This document shows positions 63,637 through 64,000 of a stretch of 64,000 bases of DNA, one piece after another. This DNA comes from Kribbella italica (lineage in GTDB: Bacteria > Actinomycetota > Actinomycetes > Propionibacteriales > Kribbellaceae): assembly GCF_014205135.1 (NCBI RefSeq), contig NZ_JACHMY010000001.1:1612001-1676000 (forward strand), given 5' to 3'. Within the stretch, counting starts at the first letter, position 1, and each line of letters starts with the position of its first letter. The notes under the pieces are model-generated. The model was not told where the DNA came from. It worked only from the letters and a program-made list of their open reading frames with translations, and searched no databases. The position numbers and the translations under genes were made by a program.

Positions 63637-64000
63637 TCAGCAGAAACCCGGGACGGCGTGCCACGCACTGCCCGCGTCCGTGGCGTCGTCCCGAACGACC
63701 GTTGCCTCGATCAACCCGTACGGGCGGTCCGCCGCGATGAAGACCTCACCTGGGTTCTCCACCGCGAACGGCGACAGGTCGACCAGGAAGTGATGCTTGT
63801 TCGGCGCCGAGAACTTGATCTCCGCGACCTCCGGGTGCCGCTCCAGCACGGCCGATCCCATCCCGTACAGCGTCTGCTGCAACGCGTAGCTGTGAATGCG
63901 CGCGAACTGCTCGAGCAGCAGCCCCTTGATCTCGTCGTACGACTTGTCCCAGTCGACCTCGGTGTGGTCGTAGCGCCACCGGGCGACCAGCGACGTGGCG
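63637..64000 (-). CDS. Urate oxidase (uricase), N-terminus off window
   Basis: The visible 121 residues are the C-terminal part of uricase. They carry the conserved RWRYDHTEVDWDKSYD, LEQFARIHSYALQQTLYGMG and KFSAPNKHHFLVDLSPFAVENPGEVFIAADRPYGLIEATV blocks. Uricase oxidises urate to 5-hydroxyisourate without a cofactor. The gene is nine bases upstream of the deaminase gene, so they form one purine-catabolism unit. The start lies beyond the right edge. Confidence 0.95.
   Translation of the reverse strand, partial: ATSLVARWRYDHTEVDWDKSYDEIKGLLLEQFARIHSYALQQTLYGMGSAVLERHPEVAEIKFSAPNKHHFLVDLSPFAVENPGEVFIAADRPYGLIEATVVRDDATDAGSAWHAVPGFC

Overview
The window is about 70% GC or higher and densely coded on both strands. 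Many genes overlap by 1-4 bases and GTG starts are common. ECF41-type sigma factors, F420-type luciferase-like oxidoreductases, an emfourin-like protein and a CUT1 sugar transporter without its own ATPase all point to a soil actinomycete. Gene content resembles the Propionibacteriales (Kribbella or a relative); the genus is inference. No rRNA, tRNA, CRISPR array, insertion sequence or prophage was seen, so this is ordinary chromosome.

Layout. 1-7.2 kb: a YbaK-type deacylase (cut by the left edge), an acetyltransferase, an MFS transporter, an AraC regulator with a divergent SDR, cobyric acid synthase (cobQ), a DinB protein and an ECF41 sigma factor. 7.2-15.4 kb: an acyl-CoA degradation regulon. 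It holds an alpha-methylacyl-CoA racemase, an LCAD-like dehydrogenase, a molybdopterin oxidoreductase, an FAD/NAD reductase, a zinc-ribbon protein, a MerR regulator, a thiolase and a FadB-like protein. Two near-identical MerR-type promoter/operators precede the racemase and the thiolase. 15.4-18.6 kb: a sugar ABC transporter. 18.6-22.8 kb: a PEBP protein, cobT, a CysG-like siroheme/B12 enzyme, a small ORF and a TrmH-type methyltransferase.

22.8-36.7 kb: a mixed stretch with an ACT-domain remnant, an erythromycin-esterase homologue, a LacI regulator, tandem paralogues of unknown function, peptide deformylase, two LLM oxidoreductases, an AAA+ ATPase, a second DinB protein, an SMP-30 lactonase, a BCCT transporter, a cold-shock protein and emfourin. 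36.7-44.8 kb: secreted GH20 hexosaminidase, a fructosamine-kinase-like protein, a VOC protein, PhyH with a divergent AraC regulator, a secreted discoidin/beta-helix protein behind a palindrome-rich promoter, and an alpha/beta hydrolase.

44.8-64 kb: HrpA helicase, a universal stress protein, then tctCBA divergent from an IclR-CaiB-citryl-CoA-lyase operon, which together suggest uptake and CoA-dependent cleavage of a tricarboxylate. After these come an acyl-CoA synthetase/SDR pair, an M24 peptidase, a GlxA-like regulator divergent from an MFS transporter, a SoxR-like regulator, and two purine-catabolism genes (8-oxoguanine/guanine deaminase, and uricase cut by the right edge). Strong hairpins separate most convergent genes. 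Roughly ten genes carry a -10-like hexamer 6-7 bases before the start codon, suggesting leaderless mRNAs.
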